DNA from: Methylobacterium sp. DB0501 | GTDB taxonomy: Bacteria > Pseudomonadota > Alphaproteobacteria > Rhizobiales > Beijerinckiaceae | Direction of reading: 5' to 3' | Length of the DNA stretch: 64,000 nucleotides | Assembly: GCF_011043735.1 (NCBI RefSeq) | Contig: NZ_JAAKGV010000008.1 | Location: 173,841 to 237,840 of the forward strand | In this document: piece after piece, positions 24,976-35,554 of the stretch | How the letters are laid out: each line of letters opens with the position of its first letter | Position numbering within the stretch: the first letter of the stretch is position 1 | Notes under the pieces: generated by a model | Told to the model about the DNA's origin: nothing | The model's database searches: none | What the model saw: only the letters and a program-made list of their open reading frames with translations | Position numbers and translations under genes: made by a program

Positions 24976-25329
24976 ATGAAGGCATCCATCCCGACCGCGA
25001 TGGCGGCGATCCTCTTCGGGGCACTGCTCGGCTTCGGTGCCGCGCCGGCGCAGGCCGCCCAAGGGTGCGGCCCGGGCTTCCACCGGACCGTCTACGGCTA
25101 CTGCCGGCGGAATTACGGCGGCTATTACGGCGCGCCGGGCTATTACAGGGGCGGCTACGCCTATCGCGGCGCCTACGGCCGGGGGGGCTATGGCGGCCGC
25201 GCCTATGCGGGCCGCGTCTACGGCGGTCGCGCATATGGCGGTCGGGCCGTCGTAGCCCGCGGCGGCTACGGCCACCGGGCCGCCCATTACGGGGGGCGGG
25301 GCTACGGCGGCATGAGAGGCCGGCGCTAG
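24976..25329 (+). CDS. Secreted Gly/Tyr/Arg-rich protein of the GCG_CRPN type
   Basis: This 117-residue protein has a clear signal peptide (residues 1-28, ending AQAA). The mature part begins with the GCGPGFHRTVYGYCRRN motif of the GCG_CRPN repeat-prefix family and continues as Gly/Tyr/Arg/Ala repeats (YGGRAYAGRVYGGRAYGGR). The ribosome-binding site is AGGGAGG. Such proteins are thought to be surface-associated, but nothing firm is known. The FNR-type box upstream places it in the presumed oxygen regulon. Confidence 0.8.
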   Translation: MKASIPTAMAAILFGALLGFGAAPAQAAQGCGPGFHRTVYGYCRRNYGGYYGAPGYYRGGYAYRGAYGRGGYGGRAYAGRVYGGRAYGGRAVVARGGYGHRAAHYGGRGYGGMRGRR

Positions 25330-25512
25330 AATCTCGGCGTCAGATCTCTCGAGAGATCCCTTGGAAGCGTCCGGCGAGGCCTCGTTCCGCGGTGGTCGCC
25401 GGCGCCCGGCCGTCCCGTCCGATCAAGCTCGTCCGGCGCGACCTGCCACACTGATCCGCCGTCCCCGTCCGCCGTCCCCGCGCACGAGGGCGGCCCTGCG
25501 GCGAGGGCGATC

Positions 25513-26628
25513 ATGCATCAGGCTCCCGGTCTCCTTCTCGGTCTCGCGCTCGCCCTCGCGGCCGCGCCCGCCGCCCGCGGCGAGCCCGACCCCGCCGCGC
25601 TGACCGTCGGCACCGTCGCCGCCCTGCACAAGGCCATCGACAAGCCCCTCGACTTCGTCGGCCGGATCGAGGCGCCGGCCCGCGTCGAGGTCCGGGCCCG
25701 GGTCGTCGGCTACCTCGATGCCGTCCTGTTCAAGGAGGGCGAGGTCGTGAAGGAGGGGACGCCGCTCTACCGGATCGAGCCCGACCTGTTCGAGGCCGCG
25801 GTGAAGCAGGCCGAGGGCGCGCTGGAGCGCAGCCGCGCGGCCGAGACCCTGGCGGTGATCCAGCTCCAGCGGGCCCAGGACCTCCTCGACCGCAATTCCG
25901 GCACGGTGGTCGCCCGCGACCAGGCCCGCGCCGCCCTCGATCAGGCGAAGGGCGCCGTGACGGGTGACGACGCCACCTTGCGGACCGCGCGGATCAACCT
26001 CGGCTACACGAAGATCGCCGCCCCGATCGCCGGCCGGATCGGCCGGACCAGCGTGACGAAGGGCAACGTGGTCGGCCCCGATAGCGGCGTGCTGACGACC
26101 ATCGTCAGCCAGGACCCGATCTACGTCACCTTCCCGGTGAGCCAGCGCGAGTTCCTGCGGATCCGGCAGGGCGGTCCCCTGCCGGAGCGGAGCCGGATCG
26201 CCGTGCGGATCCGCTTCCAGGACGGCACGACCTACGATCAGGTCGGGCGCATCAACTTCGTCGACATCAGCGTCGATCGCACCACCGACACGGTGCCGGT
26301 GCGCGCCAGCCTCCCGAACCCGGCCGGCGCCTTGCGGGACGGACAGCTCGTCCAGGTCGCGCTCCAGACCGGAGCGCCGGAGGAGAAGGTCGTGGTGCCC
26401 CAGGGCGCGCTCATCGCCGACCAGGGCGGCGTCTACGTCTTCGTGGTCGAGGACGGCCGCGCGGTGGTCCGGCGCGTCAGCGTGGCCTCGGGCGGCAGCG
26501 GCGGCGAGGCGGTGATCGAGGCCGGCCTCTCGGGCGGCGAGCGCGTCATCGTCGAGGGGCTGCAGCGCGTGCGCCCCGGCATCCCGGTGCTGTCGGTGCC
26601 GGCCGGGCCGGTCACCGGAAGAATGTAA
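25513..26628 (+). CDS. RND efflux periplasmic adaptor subunit (AcrA/MexA-like)
   Basis: This 371-residue protein has a signal peptide (about 1-24). Domains in order: beta-barrel/lipoyl start ([19 protein letters not shown]), helical hairpin (about 95-150, [20 protein letters not shown]), lipoyl end ([21 protein letters not shown]), beta-barrel ([14 protein letters not shown]) and membrane-proximal domain. It links the inner-membrane pump to an outer-membrane channel, which is not encoded here. It is followed by the pump gene after 32 bases. Confidence 0.94.
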   Translation: MHQAPGLLLGLALALAAAPAARGEPDPAALTVGTVAALHKAIDKPLDFVGRIEAPARVEVRARVVGYLDAVLFKEGEVVKEGTPLYRIEPDLFEAAVKQAEGALERSRAAETLAVIQLQRAQDLLDRNSGTVVARDQARAALDQAKGAVTGDDATLRTARINLGYTKIAAPIAGRIGRTSVTKGNVVGPDSGVLTTIVSQDPIYVTFPVSQREFLRIRQGGPLPERSRIAVRIRFQDGTTYDQVGRINFVDISVDRTTDTVPVRASLPNPAGALRDGQLVQVALQTGAPEEKVVVPQGALIADQGGVYVFVVEDGRAVVRRVSVASGGSGGEAVIEAGLSGGERVIVEGLQRVRPGIPVLSVPAGPVTGRM

Positions 26629-26660
26629 CTGGACGAACGCAACCGGAAGGACCCGATCCG

Positions 26661-29600
26661 ATGCTGTCCGCGATCTTCGTCGACCGGCCGCGCCTGGCGG
26701 TGGTGATCGCCATCGTCACGGCGATCGCCGGCGGGCTGGCCCTGCTGGCGATCCCGGTGGCGCAGTACCCGGACATCGTGCCGCCCCAGGTCTCGGTGAC
26801 GACGACCTATCCGGGCGCCGCCGCCGACGTGGTCGAATCGACCGTGGCGCAGCCGATCGAGTCGCAGGTCGTCGGCGTCGACAAGATGATCTACATGAAG
26901 AGCGTGAGCGGCAACGACGGCAGCTACACGCTCACCGCCTCGTTCGAACTCGGCACCGATCCCGACATCAACGCCGTCAACGTCAACAACCGGGTCCAGA
27001 TCGCGCTCGCCAAGCTGCCCGAGGACGTGCGCAAGCAGGGCGTCACGGTCAAGAAGAAGTCCTCGGCGCTGCTCGGCGTGCTGGCGGTCTATTCGCCGAA
27101 GGCGATCCAGGACCCGTTGTTCATCTCGAACTACGTCACCATCAACCTCCTCGACCGGATCCGGAGCACGCCGGGGGTGGGCGACGCGACCCTGTGGGGG
27201 CCGCAGGACTACGCGATGCGGGCCTGGCTGCGCAGCGACCAGCTCACCGGCCTCAACCTGACCGCCGGCGACGTCATCGGCGCCATCAAGGCCCAGAACG
27301 TCCAGGCGCCGGTCGGCCGCATCGGCGCCCGGCCGATCTCGGACGAGCAGCAGCTCCAGCTCAGCATCCAGACGCAAGGGCGGCTGACCTCGCCCGAGCA
27401 GTTCCGCAACATCGTCCTGCGCACCAACCCGGACGGCTCGCTCCTGCGCCTCGGCGACGTCGCCCGGATCGAGCTCGGCGCGGCGAGCCTCGACCGCGAG
27501 ACCCGGCTCAACGGCAGCCCGGCCACCGTGATCGCGATCTACCAGTCGCCCGGCGCCAACGCGATCGCGACGCTCAAGGAGGTCACGGCGCGGGTCGCCG
27601 CCCTGGCCAAGGCCTTTCCCGAGGGCCTCGAATGGAAGGTCACCTACGATCCCACCGCCTTCATCACCGAGACGGTGCACGAGGTGCAGAAGACCCTGGT
27701 CGAGGCCTTCGTGCTCGTCGTGATCGTGGTGTTCCTGTTCCTCGGCAGCCTGCGGGCGACCCTGATCCCGACCATCGCCGTGCCGGTGAGCCTGATCGGC
27801 ACCTTCATCGCCCTCAAGGCGATCGGCTATTCGGCGAACTCGGTCTCGCTGCTCGCCCTGGTGCTCGCCATCGGCATCGTGGTCGACGACGCCATCGTGG
27901 TGGTCGAGAACGTCGAGCGGGTGATGGAGGAGCACCCGGAGCTGTCCCCGCGCGAGGCGACGAAGCGCGCCATGGCGGAGATCACCGCGCCGATCGTCGC
28001 CATCACCCTGGTGCTGCTCTCGGTCTTCGTGCCGGTCGCCTTCGTCCCGGGCATCTCGGGCGAGCTCTTCCGCCAGTTCGCCGTCGCGGTCGCGGTCTCG
28101 ATGCTGCTCTCGGCGATCAACGCGCTCACGCTCTCGCCGGCGCTGTGCGGCGTGCTGCTGCGGCCCCATCACGGGCCACGGCGCGGCATCATGGGTGTCG
28201 TCATGCGCTCCATCGACGCCGTGCGCGACGGCTACGGCGCGGCGGTCGCCCGCATCGTGCGGCTGTCGGTCCTCGGCCTCGTGGTCACCCTCGCGGCGGC
28301 CTGGGGCACGGTGCAGCTGGCGCGGATCACCCCGACGGGGTTCCTGCCGGAGGACGACCAGGGCGCCTTCTTCGTCGTGGTGCAGCTCCCCGAGGGCGCC
28401 GCGGTGGCCCGCACCGCCGCCGTCGCGGCGAAGGCCGAGGCGATCCTGCGCGAGGAGCATGCGGTGGCCGACGTCACGACCGTGGTCGGCCTCAACTTCA
28501 TCGACAACTACTCGCAGAGCAGCGCCGCCTTCATGGTGGTGACGCTGAAGGGCTTCGAGGAGCGCAAAGGCGCCGGCGACGGTGCCGCTGCGCTGATCGC
28601 CCGGCTCGGCCAGCGCTTCCGCGAGATCCCGGGCGGCCTCGTCGTGCCGCTCAGCCCCCCGCCGATCATCGGGCTCGGGACCGGCGGCGGCTTCGCCTAC
28701 GTGCTGGAGGACCTGCGCGGCGGCGAGCCGAGGGAACTCGCCCAGGTCCTGCGCGGGCTGATCGTCGCGGCCAACCAGGAACCGAAGCTCAGCCGCGTGT
28801 TCACCACCTTCTCGGCGACGAATCCGTCCGTCTTCCTCGACATCGACCGCAACAAGGTCCAGATCCTTGGCGTCTCGCTCGACAGCGTGTTCCAGGCGCT
28901 GCAGGCCTCGCTCGGCGGCTACTACGTCAACGACATCAACCTGTTCGGCCGAACCTGGCAGGTCCAGGTCCAGGCCGAGGCGGCCGACCGCCAGAAGATC
29001 GACGACATCTACCGCATCAACGTGCGCAACCGGGACGGCGGGATGGTGCCGCTGCGCTCGCTGGCCGAGGTGCGGATCGTGGTCGGACCGCCCGCGCTCA
29101 TCCGCTACAACAACCTGCGCGCGGTGACGGTGCAGGGCGGGCCGGCGCCGGGCGTCTCCTCGGGCCAGGCGCTTTCCGCCATGGAGGCGGTCGCCGCCCG
29201 GACCCTGCCGGCGGGCTTCGGCGGCGAATGGACCGATACGGCCTTCCAGGAGAAGCGCGCAGAGGGCAAGACCGCGATCATCCTCGCCTTCGCGGTGCTG
29301 TTCGCCTTCCTGTTCCTGGTCGGGCTCTACGAGAGCTGGACGATTCCCGTGCCGGTGCTGCTGTCGGTGACGGTCGGCATCGTCGGGGCCTACGCGGCGA
29401 TGGTCTGGGGCGGGCTCACCCTCGACCTCTACGCCCAGATCGGCATGGTGGTGCTGATCGGGCTCGCGGCCAAGAACGGCATCCTCATCGTCGAGTTCGC
29501 CAAGGAGCAGCGGGAGCACGGCGTGCCCCTGCGCGAGGCCGCCACCGAGGGGGCGCGGCTGCGGTTCCGGCCGGTGATGATGACGTCCTTCGCCTTCATC

Positions 29601-29855
29601 CTGGGCCTGCTGCCGCTCGTCGTCGCCACCGGCGCCTCGCAGCTCGCCCGCAAGAACGTCGGCACGCCGGTCTTCGGCGGCATGATCGCCGCTTCCTTCC
29701 TCGGCATCTTCGTGATCCCGCCGCTCTACGTCGTGTTCCAGAGCCTGCGCGAGCGGGCCTGGCGCATCCTCGGCGGCCAGACACAGGAGCCGGCGCCGCC
29801 GAGGGAGCCCAAGAGTGCCCCGAAGAGCGCCCCGGAGCACCTGCCCGCGGAATAG
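26661..29855 (+). CDS. RND multidrug efflux pump, HAE1 family
   Basis: The length is 1064 residues, standard for AcrB-like pumps. It starts with [16 protein letters not shown], the short cytoplasmic helix and first membrane segment. The proton-relay pair D-D in membrane segment 4 ([14 protein letters not shown], Asp about 409-410) and the conserved lysine in segment 10 ([14 protein letters not shown]) are present. It exports hydrophobic or amphiphilic drugs using the proton gradient. It lies in an operon with the adaptor upstream and PPK2 14 bases downstream; no repressor gene is nearby. Confidence 0.96.
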   Translation: MLSAIFVDRPRLAVVIAIVTAIAGGLALLAIPVAQYPDIVPPQVSVTTTYPGAAADVVESTVAQPIESQVVGVDKMIYMKSVSGNDGSYTLTASFELGTDPDINAVNVNNRVQIALAKLPEDVRKQGVTVKKKSSALLGVLAVYSPKAIQDPLFISNYVTINLLDRIRSTPGVGDATLWGPQDYAMRAWLRSDQLTGLNLTAGDVIGAIKAQNVQAPVGRIGARPISDEQQLQLSIQTQGRLTSPEQFRNIVLRTNPDGSLLRLGDVARIELGAASLDRETRLNGSPATVIAIYQSPGANAIATLKEVTARVAALAKAFPEGLEWKVTYDPTAFITETVHEVQKTLVEAFVLVVIVVFLFLGSLRATLIPTIAVPVSLIGTFIALKAIGYSANSVSLLALVLAIGIVVDDAIVVVENVERVMEEHPELSPREATKRAMAEITAPIVAITLVLLSVFVPVAFVPGISGELFRQFAVAVAVSMLLSAINALTLSPALCGVLLRPHHGPRRGIMGVVMRSIDAVRDGYGAAVARIVRLSVLGLVVTLAAAWGTVQLARITPTGFLPEDDQGAFFVVVQLPEGAAVARTAAVAAKAEAILREEHAVADVTTVVGLNFIDNYSQSSAAFMVVTLKGFEERKGAGDGAAALIARLGQRFREIPGGLVVPLSPPPIIGLGTGGGFAYVLEDLRGGEPRELAQVLRGLIVAANQEPKLSRVFTTFSATNPSVFLDIDRNKVQILGVSLDSVFQALQASLGGYYVNDINLFGRTWQVQVQAEAADRQKIDDIYRINVRNRDGGMVPLRSLAEVRIVVGPPALIRYNNLRAVTVQGGPAPGVSSGQALSAMEAVAARTLPAGFGGEWTDTAFQEKRAEGKTAIILAFAVLFAFLFLVGLYESWTIPVPVLLSVTVGIVGAYAAMVWGGLTLDLYAQIGMVVLIGLAAKNGILIVEFAKEQREHGVPLREAATEGARLRFRPVMMTSFAFILGLLPLVVATGASQLARKNVGTPVFGGMIAASFLGIFVIPPLYVVFQSLRERAWRILGGQTQEPAPPREPKSAPKSAPEHLPAE

Positions 29856-29868
29856 AGGAGGACGCGCC

Positions 29869-30711
29869 ATGGACGAGACCGGCTCAGGCCTGCTGGCAGA
29901 CCGACCCGACGACCCCCCGACCGCGACCGCCGCGGGCGACCGGCTCAAGCGCAAGGTCTACGAGCGCGAGTTGCGCAAGCTCCAGGTCGAACTCTGCCAC
30001 CTGCAGGCCTGGGTGCGGGCGACAGGCGCACGCATCATCGTCGTCTTCGAGGGCCGCGACGCGGCCGGCAAGGGCGGAACCATCAAGGCGATCACCGAGC
30101 GGGTCAGCCCCCGGGTGTTCCGGGTCGTGGCGCTCCCCGCGCCCTCCGACCGGGAGAAGAGCCAGCTCTTCCTGCAGCGCTACCTCGCGCATTTCCCGGC
30201 CGGCGGCGAGGTCGTGATCTTCGACCGCTCTTGGTACAACCGCGCTGGGGTCGAGACCGTGATGGGCTTCTGCGGCGAGGCCGAGCAAAGGCGCTTCCTC
30301 TCCCTGTGCCCGCAGGTCGAGCGCTTCATCACCGGCGGCGGCATCCAGCTCGTGAAGTTCTGGCTGGAAGTGGGCCGGCCTGAGCAGAAGCGGCGCTTCG
30401 AGGCGCGCATCGACGATCCCCTGCGGCAGTGGAAGCTGAGCCCGATGGACCTCGAATCCTACCGGCGCTGGTACGAGTATTCGCGCGCCCGCGACGCGAT
30501 GCTGGCGGCCACCGACAGCGACGACCTGCCCTGGTACGTGGTGCCTTCGGACGACAAGCGGCGGGCGCGGCTCAACTGCATCGCCCACCTCCTGCACCTC
30601 ATCCCGTACAAGCGGCTCGAGGCGGAGCCGGTGACGCTGCCCAAGCGGGACAGGAAGCACGCCTACGACGACACCCTGCGCGACCGGCGCTTCGTGCCCG
30701 AGCGCTACTGA
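29869..30711 (+). CDS. ppk2: Polyphosphate kinase 2
   Basis: The product has 280 residues from ATG 29869 with AGAGGAGG upstream. It transfers phosphate between polyphosphate and nucleoside diphosphates. Walker A is GRDAAGKGG (about 62-70) and the Walker B/lid region is VVIFDRSWYNRAGVE (about 115-129), with QLVKFWLEV and WKLSPMD as in the family. The length fits single-domain PPK2. It follows the efflux pump gene by 14 bases, so cotranscription is likely, an unusual pairing. Confidence 0.95.
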   Translation: MDETGSGLLADRPDDPPTATAAGDRLKRKVYERELRKLQVELCHLQAWVRATGARIIVVFEGRDAAGKGGTIKAITERVSPRVFRVVALPAPSDREKSQLFLQRYLAHFPAGGEVVIFDRSWYNRAGVETVMGFCGEAEQRRFLSLCPQVERFITGGGIQLVKFWLEVGRPEQKRRFEARIDDPLRQWKLSPMDLESYRRWYEYSRARDAMLAATDSDDLPWYVVPSDDKRRARLNCIAHLLHLIPYKRLEAEPVTLPKRDRKHAYDDTLRDRRFVPERY

Positions 30712-30734
30712 CGCGGCACGGCCGGAGGCAGCCT

Positions 30735-30890
30735 CAGAGCCTGTCCGACCGGCGCCTGCGCTTCCACGTCGAAACTCGTACGAGTTCCGACGGATCGCTT
30801 CGCGACGGGAAAACCGGCTTCGCTCGGGCGCCGCGCGGGCGTGCGATACGATTTCCGGCTGGAATCCTCCGGACGTCGTATCACGCCACC
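30735..30890 (-). repeat. Dispersed intergenic repeat (copy 2, inverted)
   Basis: Read on the minus strand it has the same order as the element at 4992-5125: a hairpin (GATACGA 30845-30851 with TCGTATC 30876-30882), then GCCCGCGCGGCG, C-G-A-G-C-G-A and a final GGACAGG. Divergence is considerable, but the order of parts is kept. It lies between convergent genes and overlaps the last bases of the diguanylate cyclase gene. Confidence 0.6.
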
Positions 30891-32026
30891 TGCCGCAATC
30901 CCGGCCCGGCGAACACCACCCGGTCGCGCCCCTGCGCCTTGGCCTGGTAGAGCGCCCGGTCGGCGAGGCCGAGCAGGGTCTCGAACTCGGCCGAGCCCCG
31001 GGCGATCCCGATGCTCACCGTGACCGCGAGGCCCGGCACCAGGTCCGGGCGCATCGCCGCGACGGCGTGGCGCACGGTCTCGGCGGCGGCGACTGCCTCG
31101 GCCGGGCCGGCGCCCGGGAGGAGGCAGGCGAATTCCTCGCCGCCGAGGCGCCCGAACACGGTGCCCGCCGGCAGGACCTGGCCGGCCGCGGCGCAGAAGC
31201 CGACCAGCACCGCGTCGCCGACGGCGTGGCCGAACGTATCGTTGACCCGCTTGAAGTGGTCGAGATCGAACAGCAGCAGGGCGGCCGGCCCCTCCGCCAG
31301 GATCCGGCGCGCTTGCCCCGCGAGCGCCCGGCGGTTGGCGATGCCGGTGAGCGGGTCGGTCTCGGCGACGCGGCGCTGCTCGGCCTCGAGCCGCTCCTTG
31401 GCGAGCGCCATGAACAGCACCGAGACCGCCACCGAGTAGAGCAGCGCGACGAAGCACAGGACCGCGACCCAGAAGGTCTGGGTCGGCGTGCCGACGGGCG
31501 GAACCGGCAGGACCAGGGTGGCGGGGATCCGCGCCCAGATCAGCAAGGCCTCGCTGGCGAGCAGGATCGCCGCCGGGGCCCGCGACGGCAGACGCTCGCC
31601 GCGATGGTGCCAGAGGGTGCGGGCGGCGAGCGCGCAGTACAGGCCGGCTATCGCGGAGGCCAGGATCACCCGCGCCCCGAGCGAGGCGGCGAAGGACGGC
31701 ACCAGGCAGGCGGCAAGCCAGACGAGCGGGCCGGCGGCGATCGCCGGGCCCGAGACGCGCCGGGCCTCGAACGAGCAGGCGCCGCCCCAGATCAGCCCGA
31801 AGGCCGCGAGCATCGCCGCGTTGGCGACTCCGATCGACAGCCAATCCGGCGCGACGCCGCGCAGGCCGAACAGCGTGACGGCCGCCGCGCCGGTGATCTG
31901 GGCGGTGCCGAGGAAGCCCAGCGCCCGGGTCCGCCGCGTCTGGCTCCAGGACAGGAGGTACAGCGCCCCCATGACCAGCGTCACGAAGACGGTCACGGTC
32001 ACCAGGGTCGGCGCGTCCAGCTTCAT
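30881..32026 (-). CDS. Membrane-bound diguanylate cyclase (GGDEF)
   Basis: The product has 381 residues from ATG 32026; longer in-frame starts exist but lack a ribosome-binding site. Six or so membrane segments fill residues 1-205, then a GGDEF domain (DPLTGIANRRAL, LLLFDLDHFKRVNDTFGHAVGD, active motif GGEEF at about 295-299). It makes cyclic di-GMP from GTP. The residues five before GGEEF (AGTV) do not form the RxxD inhibitory site, so product inhibition there is unlikely. The membrane part probably senses an unknown signal. Confidence 0.93.
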   Translation of the reverse strand: MKLDAPTLVTVTVFVTLVMGALYLLSWSQTRRTRALGFLGTAQITGAAAVTLFGLRGVAPDWLSIGVANAAMLAAFGLIWGGACSFEARRVSGPAIAAGPLVWLAACLVPSFAASLGARVILASAIAGLYCALAARTLWHHRGERLPSRAPAAILLASEALLIWARIPATLVLPVPPVGTPTQTFWVAVLCFVALLYSVAVSVLFMALAKERLEAEQRRVAETDPLTGIANRRALAGQARRILAEGPAALLLFDLDHFKRVNDTFGHAVGDAVLVGFCAAAGQVLPAGTVFGRLGGEEFACLLPGAGPAEAVAAAETVRHAVAAMRPDLVPGLAVTVSIGIARGSAEFETLLGLADRALYQAKAQGRDRVVFAGPGLRQVA

Positions 32027-32189
32027 CCCGTGGTTCCCGCCCTGCCCCGACTGGGGAATCGCGGTATAGCACGGCTGTTTGCCCACAGAATGTTCATTCG
32101 ACGCGGCACAACCCACGAATGGGGGACGGTCGAGCAAAATTTTCGGTCAGGCGCCGGCGGGGTCTCCGTCCGGCGCCGGCGGACCGCGC

Positions 32190-33932
32190 CTACTCGGCCA
32201 GCCGGCGGAAGCGCCAGGCCACCCGGGTGCCGTCGCCGGCGGTGAGGTGGAGCACGATCTGCTCGGTGCGGCGGGCGCCGTTGAAGGCGGCGAAGTACAC
32301 GCTCTCCTCGATCACCGGATCGATCTCGTCGGCCTCGAACAGCCAGGGGGCGCCGGCCACGGCGAGGCGCACGCCGCGCCCGACCCGGCTGGCCCGCACG
32401 GTCGGGTGGAGGTGGAAGCGGATCGCCGCCTCGACCGGCGTGCCGGGACCGGCCTCGTCGCGCACGAAGCCGTCATGCCCTTCGAGCAGGGCGCCGTCCG
32501 GATGCAGGCGCCAGCGCCGCTCGTGGCGGAAGCCCAGCGTCGGGGCGTAGCCGTCGTGGCGGGCGGCGAGGACGCTGGCGCCTGCCGCGTCGGTGCCGCG
32601 CTCCACCGCGACCTCGGCGGGCCCCCGCACGATGATCGGCCCCATCCGGCGCGTCAGCCAGGCGGCGAGCGGGTGGATCAGGCCGGGCTGCGACAGGCCG
32701 AGGAAGCGGCAGGAGGAGGTGTCGGCGAGGCAGGCGGTGGAATGCGCTGCGGTGGTGCGGGCGAGCGCCCGCATCTCCTCGCCGGTGGCCGGCATGCCGC
32801 AATTCACCACCAGCCGCTGCGGCCCGCAGGACAGTTCGAACGACAGGCAGCCGGCCCCGGCCCGCGCCGAGTAGGCCGGCGGCGGGGCCGCGCCGATATC
32901 GGCCACCACCAGGGTGCCGCCCGCACCCTCGAGCCGGGCGTAGCCGGAATGCGGCGCGTGCATCAGGGGCTTGGCCAACGCCCCGTCGTAGATCAGCAGG
33001 GTGGCGAGCTGGTCGGCTGCGGTCGCCCCCATGCCGTTGTGGTGCCCGAGCGAGGCGTCGCCGTGGCGCAGCAGGCGCAGGAGCGGCAGCATCCGGTCGA
33101 TGGCGTTGAGCAGGGCCTCCGGGGGGGCGATGTCGCGGCTCAGGAAGCTCTGGCGCAAGGGCAGGAGGTCGAGGAGCAGGTCCTTGGCGAAGCCCGGATC
33201 GCGGCTGCGATGGCCGCCATCGGGCAGGATCTGGCGGGTCAGCTCGCGGTGGAGGAGCCGCGTGCCCCGGCGCAGCACCGGATCGAACCCCTCGCAGCAC
33301 AGGCCGGCATAGGCGAGCGCCACCGCGGCGACGAGGCGGTCGCGGGGCGGGACGCCGCGGCGCAGCGCCCGGTCGAGAGCCCGGGTGCAGCGCCCGACCT
33401 GGCGCAGGAAGGCCTGGTAGAAGGCGTGATCGGCGCCCTCCAGCACCAGCGGCGACTGGCACAGCAGCGAGATCAGCCGCCGCGCGACCACCGCCGGACG
33501 CTGGGCCAGCGCCTGATCGCCGCGGCCGGCCATGAAATCCTGCACCAAGGCGCGGGCGTTGGCGCGCGACAACGCGCTCTCGGCGGCGCGCAGGTGGCGC
33601 AGCCAGCCGAAACCGTAGAGGTCCTCGCCCCATTGGGGCGAGGGCGGCGCGAAGTCGAACGGCGAGCGCCCGCCGGTGGCGAGCGCCCGGCCGGCGAACA
33701 CGAACAGGCCGGCATAGATGTCGGCCGCGACGGTGGCGTCGCTGGTGCGCAGGTCCTGCGGCGCGATCACCAGGCCGGTCGGGCGCAGGCGCGCCAGCGC
33801 CGAGGGGCGCGAGGTCGCGCGGACGGCGGCCCCCCGTGCCATGCGCCCCGCCTCGCGCCCGAGGAGCCGGTAGAACCGCCAGCGGTCAGGCCCCCACCCC
33901 ACGCCACCTCCTGCCCGGCCGCCCATCGCCAC
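32190..33932 (-). CDS. Heparinase II/III family protein
   Basis: This 580-residue protein has the layout of alginate lyase/heparinase II/III-like proteins: an N-terminal alpha/alpha toroid (about 60-330, DLYGFGWLRHLRAAES, LLLDLLPLRQSF, SLGHHNGMG) and a C-terminal beta-sandwich (about 340-580, FELSCGPQRLVVNCG, TAAHSTACLADTSS, RHDGYAPTLGFRHERRWRL). In Rhizobiales this gene sits next to rsmB, as here. The real substrate is not known; a cell-surface polysaccharide is a guess. Confidence 0.88.
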   Translation of the reverse strand: MAMGGRAGGGVGWGPDRWRFYRLLGREAGRMARGAAVRATSRPSALARLRPTGLVIAPQDLRTSDATVAADIYAGLFVFAGRALATGGRSPFDFAPPSPQWGEDLYGFGWLRHLRAAESALSRANARALVQDFMAGRGDQALAQRPAVVARRLISLLCQSPLVLEGADHAFYQAFLRQVGRCTRALDRALRRGVPPRDRLVAAVALAYAGLCCEGFDPVLRRGTRLLHRELTRQILPDGGHRSRDPGFAKDLLLDLLPLRQSFLSRDIAPPEALLNAIDRMLPLLRLLRHGDASLGHHNGMGATAADQLATLLIYDGALAKPLMHAPHSGYARLEGAGGTLVVADIGAAPPPAYSARAGAGCLSFELSCGPQRLVVNCGMPATGEEMRALARTTAAHSTACLADTSSCRFLGLSQPGLIHPLAAWLTRRMGPIIVRGPAEVAVERGTDAAGASVLAARHDGYAPTLGFRHERRWRLHPDGALLEGHDGFVRDEAGPGTPVEAAIRFHLHPTVRASRVGRGVRLAVAGAPWLFEADEIDPVIEESVYFAAFNGARRTEQIVLHLTAGDGTRVAWRFRRLAE

Positions 33933-34049
33933 TCGTCGCCATCGTCAGAGGGCGGCCGCCCGCGTCAAGGAATGGTCAAGGATCATCACGGGGTCAAACC
34001 GTCCGTCCGGCCCGTGAACAGGTTCCGCGTCTCGCTCACGCATCGTGCC

Positions 34050-35384
34050 TCACGCCTCGCGCCGCTCCAGCCGCACGGCGTAGAACCCGTCGAGGCCGCC
34101 GCGGCCCTCGTCGGACCAGTGCGACGGCAGGGTGCGCAGGTCTCCCGCGGCCGTGACGAGGGCGGCGTCGCCGACCTCGTCGGGGGCGATCGGGCGACGG
34201 GCGAAGTCCGGGTGGCGCTTCAGGAAAGCCTCGGCCTGGCCCTCGCCCTCCTCCGGCTCCAGCGAGCAGGTGCAGTAGACGAGGCGCCCGCCCGGGCGGG
34301 TGAGCCGCGCCGCCTTGTCGAGGAGCCGGCGCTGGAGCCCGACGAGGCGGGTCAGGTCCCCCTCGCCCTTCGCCCACGGCACGTCCGGGTGGCGCCGGAC
34401 CGTGCCGGTGGCGCTGCACGGCGCGTCGAGCAGCACGGCGTCGAAGGGCTCGTCCTCGGGCAGGGCGAGCGCGTCGAGCGCCTGCACCGCGGCGTTGAGC
34501 CCGAGCCGGGCGAGGTTGGCCTCGAGCCGGCGCAGGCGCGGGGCGGAGCGGTCGACCGCCAGCACCGCGGCGCCCGCGGCGGCGAGCTGGGCGGTCTTGC
34601 CGCCGGGCGCCGCGCAGAGGTCGACCACCCGCTCGCCGGGCCGCGCCCCGAGGAGATGGGCCGGGAAGGCGGCGGCGGCGTCCTGCACCCACCAGGTGCC
34701 CTCCGCGAAGCCCGGCAGCTCGGGCACCGGCGTGCGGGCATCGTCGAGGCGCAGGCTCAGGCCGCCCGGCAGGCGCCGGCCGTCGAGGCCGCCGGGAATC
34801 GCCGCGCCGGGGCGCAGGGTGAGGTCGAGCCCGGCGCCCCGGGCATTGGCGGCCGCGATGGCCCGGGCCGTCTCCTCGCCGTAGGCGGCGATCCAGCGCC
34901 GCGCCAGCCAGTCCGGCGTGTTGAGGCGCAGGGGCTCGGCCTCGCCCTCGCGGAGGATGTCGTCGCGCTCGCGGGCGACCCGGCGCAGGACCGCGTTGGC
35001 GAGGCCGGCGAGGTGCTGCAGCCCGGGCTCGGATTTCGCCAGCCGCACCGCGAGATCGACGGCGGCGTGATCCTGGACGTTGAGGTAGAGGATCTGCGCC
35101 GCCCCGGTGGCGAGCAGCGCGACGAGGCCCGGACGGTCCTCCGGCAGGCCCTGGGCGAGGCGCTGGTGCAGGGCGTGGCGGATCACCCCGAGATGCCGGA
35201 ACGTCGTGGTGGCGATGGCGCGGGCGAGGGCCGCATCCTGCGGCGGCAGCACGGCCCGCTGGAACGCCGGCTCCATCGCGTCCTCGAGCGCCGTGCCGCG
35301 GTTCTTGCCGAGCAGGTCCGCCACGGTCCCCCAGGCGAGACGCCGTGCCGGCAATCCGGCGGCCTCGGTGTTCTGTCCGTCCAT
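34050..35384 (-). CDS. rsmB: 16S rRNA (cytosine-5) methyltransferase RsmB/Fmu type
   Basis: The product has 444 residues from ATG 35384. An N-terminal NusB-like RNA-binding domain (about 15-150) precedes a SAM-dependent methyltransferase domain. Motifs: CAAPGGKTAQLA (SAM binding), LLDAPCSATGTVRRHPD (catalytic region, about 318-334) and YCTCSLEPEEGE (second catalytic Cys, about 366). It methylates a cytosine of 16S rRNA. It is upstream of the heparinase gene on the same strand and divergent from the DUF1674 gene. Confidence 0.95.
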   Translation of the reverse strand: MDGQNTEAAGLPARRLAWGTVADLLGKNRGTALEDAMEPAFQRAVLPPQDAALARAIATTTFRHLGVIRHALHQRLAQGLPEDRPGLVALLATGAAQILYLNVQDHAAVDLAVRLAKSEPGLQHLAGLANAVLRRVARERDDILREGEAEPLRLNTPDWLARRWIAAYGEETARAIAAANARGAGLDLTLRPGAAIPGGLDGRRLPGGLSLRLDDARTPVPELPGFAEGTWWVQDAAAAFPAHLLGARPGERVVDLCAAPGGKTAQLAAAGAAVLAVDRSAPRLRRLEANLARLGLNAAVQALDALALPEDEPFDAVLLDAPCSATGTVRRHPDVPWAKGEGDLTRLVGLQRRLLDKAARLTRPGGRLVYCTCSLEPEEGEGQAEAFLKRHPDFARRPIAPDEVGDAALVTAAGDLRTLPSHWSDEGRGGLDGFYAVRLERREA

Positions 35385-35554
35385 CCCCGCTCCCCCGCGC
35401 CCCTTGCGCGGATGATGGGCCCGCCACCGGGCCCGACCTTGACGCTGCCGCCCGCGCCCTCCACCTCGAAGGGATCGGCGGCCCCTGCGCCGGGGTGGCA
35501 TCCGGCCGCCCGAGATGCAAGCGCCGCGACGGACGAGGCAGCGAGAGTCGATCG

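Noticed and set aside
26433..29954. A 1173-residue open frame antisense to the RND pump gene
   Set aside because: It reads as His/Asp/Arg-rich low complexity with no domain, the usual shadow of a GC-rich gene; the plus-strand pump is unmistakable.
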